A DNA stretch of 11,106 nt, taken from positions 1-11,106 of the forward strand of contig CAYNST010000111.1 of assembly GCA_964399955.1 (NCBI GenBank), given 5' to 3'. This DNA is from CAYNST01 sp964399955 (GTDB lineage Bacteria > Pseudomonadota > Gammaproteobacteria > Pseudomonadales > Cellvibrionaceae). A program made the translations under genes and the position numbers. This document shows positions 1 through 6,696 of the stretch, piece after piece; within the stretch, counting starts at the first letter, position 1; every line of letters begins with the position of its first letter. Below the pieces are notes generated by a model, which worked only from the letters and a program-made list of their open reading frames with translations, was not told the origin of the DNA and searched no databases.

Positions 1-653
1 CTAGCGCTTTATACCCCTGCAGAGACTGGATGGAGGCTACCTGATTCACCTTGATTCTGTTATTGGTCGTCATCCCATCTATCCCGTAGCGGTTCAGATT
101 ATGTACGAATGTGTGCAACGTTTGACCGGTCCGGGCATGGTTCAGTCGCCTGTGCAGGCACGCCCGGCGCAACAGACCCTAGTACTAAACTCCTGTATCT
201 GGAGCGGCCCAGAAAGCCTGTTTTGGTTGGGTATACGGCTGCCGGCTGTGGGCGGTCACCGGCGGGCTCAAACCAGACGCGCCGTGCTGGCGGGCCGGCT
301 GCAACACGCGGGCCGCGCTGTGGGGTTGAGAGCACAATAAAACCATACAGTCATTTGCCGGTTTTGTTCGTTCGGTCAATCGCGCAGATTCGGTCTGACT
401 CCTATGCTTAACATCCACAAACAGTGACTGGGCATCGTCCCGCTGGTTTCCCCATTGTAATTCTCATCAAATTTTATTTTTCATTCCTCAGTACTAGTTT
501 TTTTACGCTTGGCCAGATTGTGCTGCCCCCGGATTGCCCCGCAGGAATTTTCAACGGGTGTGCCGTTATTCAAGCTTGGATTACTCTGATTCTTTTCTCT
601 GCAATTTCCACGCATTTAATTCCGACACCATTCACACAATGGTCCTTTGCAGT
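1..653. other. Non-coding left end, no supported gene
   Basis: I find no convincing gene here. The first 340 bases are GC-rich, and one plus-strand frame stays open from about base 5 to a TAA at 338-340, but it starts directly after an in-frame TAG, has no ribosome binding site and no recognisable motif. A short nested inverted repeat lies at 131-167 (CCGGGC with GCCCGG, enclosing GCCTGTGCAGGC). Bases 440-500 become distinctly AT- and T-rich. A hydrophobic open frame at 424-657 has no ribosome binding site and I treat it as chance. This is probably an intergenic region plus the distal leader of the GH5 gene. Confidence 0.5.
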
Positions 654-683
654 TTGACAGCTCTTGACGCCCGCACCTACAGT
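654..683 (+). promoter_or_regulatory. Candidate sigma-70 promoter of the GH5 gene
   Basis: A perfect -35 hexamer TTGACA (654-659) is followed after 18 bases by TACAGT (678-683), which matches 4 of 6 positions of the -10 consensus. Transcription would start near 690 and give a leader of about 60 nt. That leader contains a small CCGGC-TTTTT-GCCGG hairpin (703-717), which is not followed by a U tract. No clear operator is visible. Identified by eye only. Confidence 0.4.
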
Positions 684-749
684 TGCGCTCACAGCAGGGC
701 TGCCGGCTTTTTGCCGGGAGGTGATGCGAAATTAATCAGAGGACACTTC

Positions 750-2339
750 ATGAAGGCGGTAAACAAAGTACTGTTCATGTGCGCGGTTTTTGTCTGTACG
801 CTTGCTCAGGCCAACGTACCTGCGCTGACGGTTGAAGGTAACAGGGTTCTAAGCGGCGGCCAGCCGGTTAGCCTGGCGGGCAGCAGCCTGTTTTGGAGTA
901 ACACGGGTTGGGGTGGTGAGGCGTTCTATTCCGCCGGTACGGTTGCCTGGCTCGCCAGCGACTGGAACGCCAAGCTGGTAAGAGCGGCTATGGGCGTGGA
1001 AGATGTGGGCGGATATCTTGACGACCCGGAGGTCAACCGTGAGCGCGTGACCGCTGTAGTGGATGCTGCCCTTGCCAGCGGTATGTATGTGATCATTGAT
1101 TGGCACAGTCACCACGCAGAAAACTACCAGCAGGAAGCCATAGAGTTTTTTCAGGATATGGCCACCCGCTACCAGGGGAACAACAACGTTATTTATGAAG
1201 TATATAATGAGCCCCTTCAGGTTTCCTGGAGCAATACCATCAAACCCTACGCCGAGGCCGTGATTGCCGCTATCCGGCAGATCGACGCCAATAATTTGAT
1301 CATTGTCGGCACACCCAATTGGTCGCAGGATGTGGATGCGGCCTCGCTGGACCCCATTACCGGCTTCAATAATATTGCCTATACCCTGCATTTTTACGCC
1401 GGCACCCACGGTGAAGAATTGCGCACTAAAGCGCGCACCGCAATGGACAATGGCATAGCCTTGTTCGTGACCGAATGGGGATCGGTCAATGCCGACGGCG
1501 ACGGCGCGGTCGCCCGAGCGGAAACCGACGTCTGGATGAACTTTCTGCAAGAAAATGGCATCAGCCATGCCAATTGGGCGCTCAACGACAAGGCCGAGGG
1601 CTCGTCCTCACTCAACCCCGGTGCCAGCGCTGCGGGAGGCTGGAGCGAAGCGGACCTGTCAGAGTCCGGTGCCTACGTCAGAGATCTTGTGCGTGGCTGG
1701 AACGGCAATGCCGGTGGCAACAACAATCCGCCCCCGGCCGACCCCACGCCCGCGCCTTTGCCTACCCCTGAGCCTACTCCTGAGCCTACCCCTGAGCCNN
1801 NNNNNNNNNNNNNNNNNNNNNNNNNNNNNNNNNNNNNNNNNNNNNNNNNNNNNNNNNNNNNNNNNNNNNNNNNNNNNNNNNNNNNNNNNNNNNNNNNNGA
1901 CGGCGGCAATAACGGCGACACCGGCAATAACAACAACGGTTCGGACGGCGGCAGTAACGGCGACAGCGGCAATAACCACAACGGTTCGGACGGCGGCAAT
2001 AACGGCGACACCGGCAATAACCACAACGGTTTTGATGGCGGAAATAGTCCCGGGGTGCCAGGTGCACCGGTTGATAGCAGCGCTTGCGCCACAGAAGCCA
2101 GTGGAGGCAATTCCGGAAGCTTTGGGACAACAGCCGCGTTTTGTTTCAAGACCCGGGACGCTATAACAAACTGGGGCGCTTCGAATATTGATGGCCGAAC
2201 AGTCTCAGTGACCATCAACGGAGCCGGCCCAGCCATCACTACGGCCGGTACCCCACTGCCTCCCAAGGGCGACAGCGACTTTTACCACTTTGACTTCAGC
2301 GAGGGGGAGTACAGCTGGGCGGCCGTCTATTGGTGGTAA
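750..2339 (+). CDS. GH5 endo-beta-1,4-glucanase (cellulase), secreted, multimodular
   Basis: Secreted glycoside hydrolase family 5 enzyme, most like subfamily 2 endoglucanases, which cut internal beta-1,4-glucosidic bonds of cellulose with retention of configuration. The start at 750 is chosen because AGAGGA (738-743) lies 6 bases upstream and the product begins with a signal peptide (about residues 1-21, ending in LAQA). The frame is open upstream to 534 but that extension is not signal-like. The catalytic module spans about residues 24-317. Residues N153 and E154 (VYNEP) fit the conserved Asn and acid/base Glu, and E242 (VTEWGS) the nucleophile. A Pro/Thr/Glu then Gly/Asn/Asp linker follows, interrupted by 100 Ns, so the 529-residue length is nominal. 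An 84-residue C-terminal module (from C446) ends in AVYWW and is probably carbohydrate-binding (inference). The gene is monocistronic, with its own promoter candidate and terminator. The family call is firm; cellulose as substrate is inferred from the subfamily. Confidence 0.93.
   Translation: MKAVNKVLFMCAVFVCTLAQANVPALTVEGNRVLSGGQPVSLAGSSLFWSNTGWGGEAFYSAGTVAWLASDWNAKLVRAAMGVEDVGGYLDDPEVNRERVTAVVDAALASGMYVIIDWHSHHAENYQQEAIEFFQDMATRYQGNNNVIYEVYNEPLQVSWSNTIKPYAEAVIAAIRQIDANNLIIVGTPNWSQDVDAASLDPITGFNNIAYTLHFYAGTHGEELRTKARTAMDNGIALFVTEWGSVNADGDGAVARAETDVWMNFLQENGISHANWALNDKAEGSSSLNPGASAAGGWSEADLSESGAYVRDLVRGWNGNAGGNNNPPPADPTPAPLPTPEPTPEPTPEXXXXXXXXXXXXXXXXXXXXXXXXXXXXXXXXXXDGGNNGDTGNNNNGSDGGSNGDSGNNHNGSDGGNNGDTGNNHNGFDGGNSPGVPGAPVDSSACATEASGGNSGSFGTTAAFCFKTRDAITNWGASNIDGRTVSVTINGAGPAITTAGTPLPPKGDSDFYHFDFSEGEYSWAAVYWW
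1761..1798 (+). repeat. 12-bp tandem repeat coding a PTPE linker
   Basis: Three copies of CCTACCCCTGAG (second copy with T for C) at 1761-1772, 1773-1784 and 1785-1796, and the first two bases of a fourth, run straight into the run of Ns. They encode Pro-Thr-Pro-Glu units of the extracellular linker. The true copy number is unknown because the assembly stops inside the array. Confidence 0.9.
1799..1898. other. Assembly gap of exactly 100 N in the GH5 linker
   Basis: One hundred consecutive Ns interrupt the GH5 gene. Exactly 100 is a common scaffolding placeholder, so the real length is probably unknown. The reading frame happens to continue across it, which has a one-in-three chance of occurring by accident, so linker length and even continuity of frame are not proven by this sequence. 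Confidence 0.95.
1899..2045 (+). repeat. 45-bp tandem repeat coding a Gly/Asn/Asp-rich linker
   Basis: Three full 45-bp copies (1899-1943, 1944-1988, 1989-2033) and the first 12 bases of a fourth. Each encodes a 15-residue unit of the type DGGNNGDTGNNHNGS. The copies differ by only a few bases, so they are recent or homogenised duplications. They start at the right edge of the N run, so further copies are probably hidden in it. The composition suggests a flexible, acidic, possibly calcium-tolerant spacer; no structured domain is visible. Confidence 0.92.
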
Positions 2340-2385
2340 CGGCAAATAACCGCTGGGGTTGAACACCCACTAAGCCTTGACCGAG

Positions 2386-2412
2386 AAGCCCGGCGATTTG
2401 CCGGGCTTTTTT
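2386..2412 (+). terminator. Rho-independent terminator of the GH5 gene
   Basis: A perfect 9-bp stem, AAGCCCGGC (2386-2394) with GCCGGGCTT (2400-2408), closes a 5-nt GATTT loop and is followed by a T run reaching 2412. It lies 46 bases after the GH5 stop codon. The T run is on the plus strand only, so it should end the cellulase transcript and keep it out of the converging lipoprotein gene. Confidence 0.92.
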
Positions 2413-2452
2413 GTGACCGCCGGACTATTAGGCGTATCGGTACTTCGCTGCG

Positions 2453-3394
2453 TCAGCGTCTGGGTGAGGCGAAAACCTGCGTCCAAAAGGTGCGGTACCC
2501 TGACCGGCTGCTTTCGGTATAACCCAGACCAAACTGAGTCACATTGCTGGCCATGATGTTGAGGCAGTGACCATCACTGTTGAGCAAGCCGGTCATCACC
2601 TGGTTGATGGTCTGCTGGCCGGCGGCCAGGTTTTCTCGGTAGGCAGACCACCGATAACCGGTCCTGTCAATCCGTTGACCGGGGTTGGACCCATCGCTGC
2701 CAGCGTGGGAGAAGAAGTCATGGCTCGCCATGTCGTTGGAGTGAGCTTGCGCCGCTTCCCTCAGCTGGCAGTTCCAGCTCAAGCTGGCCACGGCCGGCAT
2801 GGCTTCCGGCCCACATGTGCGGCTTTGGCTGCGTGCCTCGTTGACGGCGGCCAACATATTGATGTCGCGGCTGTTCATGCAGTTGTCAATCACGTTCTGT
2901 GCCGTTCCGCCAATATTGGCCACGGTGGTGAAGGTGAACGCATAGGCCGCATGGGGTTCGCCGTCGCTGGACATGACTTCGCCCACCAGTACTTGATATT
3001 GGGTGTTAGGTGCCAGCCTGGCGGCCGGCACAAACTCGAAGGTGTGCGGGTCCGTTTGACTCAGCCGGCCCTCAACCAGTGTTTCGCCAGAGTGCAGAGT
3101 AAGCAGATCATCGGCAAAGCTGCCATTTAACGCCGGCCGGTTGAAAACAATCCGCACCGGCGACACCAGCGCAACCCGACTGGCTCCGGCGGCAGGTGTA
3201 TGGCTGCTCACGGTCATGCCGCCCAAGGCGCCACCACTACTGGATGAGCTGCTGCTTGATCCAGAGGAGGAGCTGCTGGAGCTTTGCCCGTCGGCGGGCA
3301 ACGGATCGCGGCTGGTGGTGCCAGAATTGTCGCAGCCAGCGGTCAACGCCAAGCCAGCCAGGAGCGCGAAGGTGGTGGTCAATTGTGCCTGCAT
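2453..3394 (-). CDS. Polyserine-linker lipoprotein with Ig-like and CAP/SCP domains
   Basis: A 313-residue lipoprotein. Residues 1-21 are a lipoprotein signal peptide with lipobox LTAGC (lipidated Cys21). Residues 38-53 are a polyserine tract (seven Ser, Gly, eight Ser), a linker style well known in Saccharophagus and Cellvibrio secreted enzymes. About 60-155 resembles a bacterial Ig-like domain of the Big_5 (SbsA) type, with the usual F.P...L.pnt.Y.v pattern. About 173-310 is a CAP/SCP/PR-1 domain, supported by HSNDMASHDFFSH, the YRENLA motif and DGHCLNIM, which supply the conserved His/Glu cluster. Four cysteines in the CAP part could form disulfides. Bacterial CAP proteins have no agreed enzymatic role, so function is unknown. 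Asp at +2 after the lipid Cys would, by the E. coli Lol rule, favour inner-membrane retention; whether that rule holds here is unclear. The start has only a weak ribosome binding site (GAG). Probably a single-gene unit. Confidence 0.88.
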   Translation of the reverse strand: MQAQLTTTFALLAGLALTAGCDNSGTTSRDPLPADGQSSSSSSSGSSSSSSSSGGALGGMTVSSHTPAAGASRVALVSPVRIVFNRPALNGSFADDLLTLHSGETLVEGRLSQTDPHTFEFVPAARLAPNTQYQVLVGEVMSSDGEPHAAYAFTFTTVANIGGTAQNVIDNCMNSRDINMLAAVNEARSQSRTCGPEAMPAVASLSWNCQLREAAQAHSNDMASHDFFSHAGSDGSNPGQRIDRTGYRWSAYRENLAAGQQTINQVMTGLLNSDGHCLNIMASNVTQFGLGYTESSRSGYRTFWTQVFASPRR

Positions 3395-3456
3395 AGAATA
3401 CTCGGCCTGGTGATGTACCCAGCATTATTGTTTATATTCTAGACAGGTACTACCTC

Positions 3457-3481
3457 CTCAGCCCGGAAAAGGGCGGCTGAG
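3457..3481 (-). other. Inverted repeat between minus-strand genes, possible weak terminator
   Basis: CTCAGCC (3457-3463) and GGCTGAG (3475-3481) form a perfect 7-bp stem with an 11-nt loop. It lies 51 bases downstream of the AsmA-like gene and upstream of the CAP lipoprotein gene. No T run follows on the minus strand, so it is at best a weak or factor-dependent terminator, or a leader stem. Confidence 0.35.
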
Positions 3482-3531
3482 CGTGACGTCCCTCAACAAA
3501 TGCAAGCAAAAAGTCCTGTTCATGCGACGCT

Positions 3532-5274
3532 TCAGCGGCGCAGGCGGTCGCGCACGCCGTCCTTCAACCTGTCTTTTGCTTCAGAGGCCACACCCTGCAA
3601 GCGAGCCTCCAGCATGCTATTGATGCGCTCTTCAAGGTTCTCGGCCTCGCCTTCCTGCTGGTCAAGCAGGCCTTGCCAGTCATTTTGACCGGACAGTTGT
3701 TGTTCTAATCTGGCGTCCAGTTGCTGACGCAAGTCCTTTTGCAAGGAGGCAATTTTCTCCTTGGCTTCTCCGAGCAAAGCGTCGCCAATAAGTTTATCCA
3801 GGGGCGAGCGCACGCTGACGTCCGGTGCGCTGAGAGCCCCAGTCGCGCCCAGTGCCAAGGGGATTTGCGATTGGTTGTTCAGCAGTCCTGCCAGTTGCTG
3901 AACGTACCGGTTGCCGGTGCTTTTAAACGCCGCCTGGTGCAGCAATAGCTCGGCTTGTTGTTCAATGAGATTGTTTTTGAGGCTCAGTGAACCGGTGGAA
4001 TTAAGTTGTCCGCTGGCAATATTCAGTGCGCTGCTGCCGCTGCCAAGGGCAAAGTCTGCCAGGGAAAAGTCCTGCAGTTGCCAACTCAGGCTGGTGGTCA
4101 TCTGCTCAAACACCGCAAAATCCCCAGTCAAATTGAAGGCCGCCAGCTGGGGCAGGCGTTGCACATCCATATCGAAGCGCGTGGGCTTCCCGATGATGTG
4201 ATGCTGCCCGGTGATATCCTGCAGGCTGATGGTGGCTTCGCCACCGCCAACCAGCCAATTCACCCGGGCGTTCCTCACCCAAAAATCCGGGTAGGGCTGG
4301 CGGGGTAGGGGCAGAATGCGGTTGGGCAGGCTGGGTACTGCGGCAGCTTCGTCATTGCCGCCAAAGCTTTCGGGAATGTACGGGCGCACCAAGCGGTAGA
4401 ACCCTTCTATTTGAGCGATCCGCTCGCCCCAGAAATCGCCCAGGAGTATTTGGCTGATGGGCGCCATGCCCCCGTCGCGGATATTGGCTAATTGCTGCAG
4501 GCGCTCATAGTCACCGGAACTGGCTATTCGCAGCTCGTCAACGGCTTGCTGCAGGCTGGACCGGCTTTGTTCCAGTTGCTGCTGCACCTGGCGGAGCTTG
4601 TCGCGCTCGGCGCGGAGGGTGTCCTGTAACTCCGCAAGTTGTTTGGTTTTTGCCGCCAGGTCAGCGGGGCTGTCAATGTCGCTTTCGGTCAGTGCCCGGA
4701 TCTCGGTCTCCAACCGCTGCAATGTTTCCTTACTGGGCAGTTCATCCTGCAATTGCTCAAGCGTCTGTTGTTGTTCCCGGGCCTGCCGTTTCAGTGCTTC
4801 TCCTTTTGCCTCTGTCTGTAAGTCGGCTCGTGCCATCAACTCGTCAGCGTCTGGCAGGTCCAGTCGCAGCAGGGCGGCCAGGTCTAGGCTCTCTTTCTCT
4901 TCTGCGTGTTCGCCACGAAAAACCTTGCCGGGTGTGCGACGCAGGGTGCCGTAGGCCAGGCCGTCCACCGACAGATCATTGATTACGTAGTAGCCAAGCA
5001 GCGCCGGCCACAACTCCAACGCACCTTGCGCGCGCTCGAAGCTGACCGTGTTGTGACGGGGGTCATTGCGGTCCGTAACCTGCAGGTCTTCGATGTTGAG
5101 CGCCAGTGGCGCCAGGCTCACGGATACCTTACCGATATTGACTTCTGCGCCCACCGCTTTTTCCAACCCAAACACCATCGCGGCTCTGATGGCGGTGCCG
5201 GCAAACAGATAGACCAGCGCCAGCACACAGGCCAGCAACACTAAAAATATCAACCAACCGGACTTGCGAATCAT
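3532..5274 (-). CDS. TIGR03545-family AsmA-like membrane-anchored envelope protein
   Basis: A 580-residue protein I recognise as TIGR03545-like, an uncharacterised family of outer-membrane-bearing bacteria that is typically encoded next to a TIGR03546 protein, as it is here. Residues 7-27 are one N-terminal membrane anchor. The following stretch to about 115 (NIGKVSVSLAPLALNIEDLQ and on) has the alternating beta pattern seen at the start of AsmA/DUF748/TamB-like proteins. About 145-250 is rich in Leu, Gln, Glu and Arg and is very likely a long coiled coil. Residues 325-490 return to beta-type sequence, and the C-terminal 90 residues are again charged helix. This predicts an inner-membrane protein with a large periplasmic part. 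A lipid-transport role by analogy with AsmA-like bridges is inference only. The upstream partner ends 9 bases away, so the two are almost certainly co-transcribed and translationally close. Confidence 0.85.
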   Translation of the reverse strand: MIRKSGWLIFLVLLACVLALVYLFAGTAIRAAMVFGLEKAVGAEVNIGKVSVSLAPLALNIEDLQVTDRNDPRHNTVSFERAQGALELWPALLGYYVINDLSVDGLAYGTLRRTPGKVFRGEHAEEKESLDLAALLRLDLPDADELMARADLQTEAKGEALKRQAREQQQTLEQLQDELPSKETLQRLETEIRALTESDIDSPADLAAKTKQLAELQDTLRAERDKLRQVQQQLEQSRSSLQQAVDELRIASSGDYERLQQLANIRDGGMAPISQILLGDFWGERIAQIEGFYRLVRPYIPESFGGNDEAAAVPSLPNRILPLPRQPYPDFWVRNARVNWLVGGGEATISLQDITGQHHIIGKPTRFDMDVQRLPQLAAFNLTGDFAVFEQMTTSLSWQLQDFSLADFALGSGSSALNIASGQLNSTGSLSLKNNLIEQQAELLLHQAAFKSTGNRYVQQLAGLLNNQSQIPLALGATGALSAPDVSVRSPLDKLIGDALLGEAKEKIASLQKDLRQQLDARLEQQLSGQNDWQGLLDQQEGEAENLEERINSMLEARLQGVASEAKDRLKDGVRDRLRR

Positions 5275-5283
5275 TGGCTTTCT

Positions 5284-5775
5284 TCAACTGAATTTTTGAT
5301 AAAGCTGAACCAGTTTACTGGCTTTCAGCGCGTGTACTATCTTCCAATGCTGGATCTTGCTGCGAATCGTGCGTCGGTAAAGCGTTACCAGCCAACTGCC
5401 CAGCCAGGCGGCCGGCGCCATCAGCAGCAGGCCCAACACAAGTGCACCCAGCACCAGGGTGTGGTGAAGGTGCAGCAATTGCAAGAATTCACTGGATGCC
5501 AGTAGCTGCAACAATCCTGGCTGTTGTGCATACTGCCAGGTGAGGGCTTCCAGCGCGTCGCCAAAAAAGAGCATCAAGCCGCCACACAGCCCCCATACCA
5601 GCAAAAATGCCGTCAGGTTCACAGTGAACAAACAGACAATGAGCAGGATCAACAGGGTGAGTAGGCCAAAAGGCAAGAGCCCGGCCAGCAGGCCAAACGC
5701 CACCGCCCAGCCCACCTGCCAGGGGGAGTCTTCCGAATTCAGTACCTTGAGCAGTTTAACAATGAGGGTGAGCAT
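5284..5775 (-). CDS. TIGR03546-family (DUF2062-like) integral membrane protein
   Basis: A 163-residue, very hydrophobic protein. Its N-terminus (LKVLNSEDSPWQVGWAVAFG) and the following LLPFGLLTLLILLIV match my memory of TIGR03546, a family related to DUF2062 that pairs with TIGR03545. I expect three to four membrane segments: about residues 22-60 as one or two, 65-80, and 107-133, with a basic, probably cytoplasmic C-terminal tail. The start at 5775 is well supported: AAAGGA sits 5 bases upstream. It is the first gene of a two-gene operon with the AsmA-like gene. Constant pairing suggests one complex, but no biochemical function is known to me. Confidence 0.85.
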   Translation of the reverse strand: MLTLIVKLLKVLNSEDSPWQVGWAVAFGLLAGLLPFGLLTLLILLIVCLFTVNLTAFLLVWGLCGGLMLFFGDALEALTWQYAQQPGLLQLLASSEFLQLLHLHHTLVLGALVLGLLLMAPAAWLGSWLVTLYRRTIRSKIQHWKIVHALKASKLVQLYQKFS

Positions 5776-6145
5776 GGTTATCCTTTGCGCTGTTGCTGCT
5801 GCATGTCGTGCCTTTGCATCTCAACCTGGCTGCGCAAGTGTCAGATGCAAGCACGGGCGTCTGTCTGCAAAAGTAGCAACTTACGCCCGTGCTTGCAAAG
5901 AAAGATAGAGGTGACCCTTCAGCTCACACCCGGCTTTGCCCCTGGCGGCGTCAAGAAATGGTCCTATCCACCTGTAAATTCACACCTTTCGCCTTGCGCC
6001 GCACAATTGCTGACGCAGCCTGCACCGTCACGGGATGTGCTGAGAAATTACAGGTAGAGAAAATCGCACTTCTAATGCAGCAGGCACGAGCAACGAGAGT
6101 GCAGGCTTATGAGTAGCCGTATTATTTGCAAAGAAAACTTGCTCC
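5776..6145. other. 370-bp intergenic region with structured leader of the operon below
   Basis: No gene is supported here. Open frames on the plus strand (for example 5785-6057) have unnatural Cys-rich or low-complexity products and no ribosome binding site. The region holds a strong 15-bp inverted repeat (5846-5897), a second overlapping one (5814-5850), a weaker pair ACCTGTAA/TTACAGGT (5970-5977 and 6048-6055), and an 11-bp direct repeat TTGCAAAGAAA (5893-5903 and 6126-6136). It is upstream of the minus-strand TIGR03546 gene and downstream of the holin-like gene, so it should contain the operon promoter, which I could not locate with confidence. Confidence 0.6.
5846..5897. repeat. Perfect 15-bp inverted repeat
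   Basis: TGCAAGCACGGGCGT (5846-5860) is exactly complementary to ACGCCCGTGCTTGCA (5883-5897), with a 22-nt loop. In the minus-strand transcript leading into the TIGR03546 gene this would be a very stable stem about 70 nt before the start codon. Five bases of the left arm are shared with a competing 8-bp pairing, TTGCATCT (5814-5821) with AGATGCAA (5843-5850). Neither side is followed by a T run, so it is not a standard terminator. It could be an mRNA leader element, a protein-binding site, or the relic of a small mobile repeat. Confidence 0.8.
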
Positions 6146-6502
6146 CTACAGCATGGCATATACCAGCCATTGTCCAACTGTGCCAATGGCTGACATCATT
6201 AGCGCGCCCCCTAAGGCCCAGCCAAAACTATCAATGGTGAGGTGGCTGGTCAGCCGGTCGGTAAGTTTCAACAGCATGGCGGTGATGATCCAGCGCGTAA
6301 TAAACGCCAGCAGCCATGCCAGCCCCAAAGTCAATACAGTGAATACTGCAAAGATCAGCCAGCCCAGCAGAAAGTGCAAGATGCCGAAGATGGCCGACAC
6401 CAGGATGGCACTCTTGAAACCCTTGACATGAAAACCCGGCAGAATGGCCGCCGTAAGCCATACAGCAAATGACATGATTAGCCAGGATAGCAGTAAACTC
6501 AT
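6146..6502 (-). CDS. Four-helix membrane protein, phage holin 4_2 / YvlD family
   Basis: A 118-residue integral membrane protein that begins MSLLLSWLIMSFAVWLTAAI and contains four hydrophobic segments (about residues 3-22, 28-50, 54-74 and 88-115). Length, layout and the VSAIFGILHFLLGWLIFAVFTVLTLGL-type core fit the PF04020 family (named for mycobacteriophage holin superfamily IV, YvlD in Bacillus). Despite the name, chromosomal members outside prophages are not known to act as holins; their function is unknown, with a link to envelope stress in Bacillus. The frame is open to 6589, but those extra 29 residues are polar and Cys/Pro-rich, so I start at 6502, where a GGA (6511-6513 on the complement) gives only a modest ribosome binding site. 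No phage genes are nearby. It is divergent from the small exported protein gene. Confidence 0.82.
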   Translation of the reverse strand: MSLLLSWLIMSFAVWLTAAILPGFHVKGFKSAILVSAIFGILHFLLGWLIFAVFTVLTLGLAWLLAFITRWIITAMLLKLTDRLTSHLTIDSFGWALGGALMMSAIGTVGQWLVYAML

Positions 6503-6696
6503 GGTGTTGTTCCGTTGTCTTTGATTGCAGTGGGGGGGTGCGGCAGGTCCGGTGGTAGGGGAAGCCACGCAGCTTGACCTGCAGGACATTACGCGGCCGC
6601 TGGTCGCTCGGATTCAGGCGCGCGGCTGGGTTCAGCAGAGGTTCAGATGCGCCGTTCACAATAATGATCAACATTCGTTTAGATAGGAAGGGTTAT

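Noticed and set aside
5..340. Long open plus-strand frame at the left edge as the end of a truncated gene
   Set aside because: An in-frame TAG sits at 2-4, so it does not continue from outside, and the product shows no motif or plausible start.
424..657. Hydrophobic 77-codon open frame that could be a small membrane protein
   Set aside because: No ribosome binding site, and the hydrophobicity follows from local T-rich sequence; it also overlaps the -35 of the GH5 promoter candidate.
534..749. Upstream extension of the GH5 gene to an ATG at 534
   Set aside because: The added 72 residues are not signal-like, would bury the real signal peptide and include the promoter candidate; the start at 750 has a ribosome binding site and signal peptide.
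849..1568. A 239-codon open frame on the minus strand inside the GH5 gene
   Set aside because: It lies fully antisense to the catalytic domain with its conserved Glu residues, has no ribosome binding site and no recognisable motif; it is a GC-driven shadow.
1899..2045. Regular repeats that might suggest a CRISPR array
   Set aside because: The 45-bp units are head to tail without spacers and are translated in frame as a protein linker.
6146..6502. Holin-like protein as evidence for a prophage
   Set aside because: The family is widespread as a chromosomal membrane protein, and no endolysin, structural or integrase gene is present nearby.
6503..6589. N-terminal extension of the holin-like protein to an ATG at 6589
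   Set aside because: The extra residues are polar and Pro/Cys-rich, absent from the family as I know it, and would displace the first membrane segment from the N-terminus.
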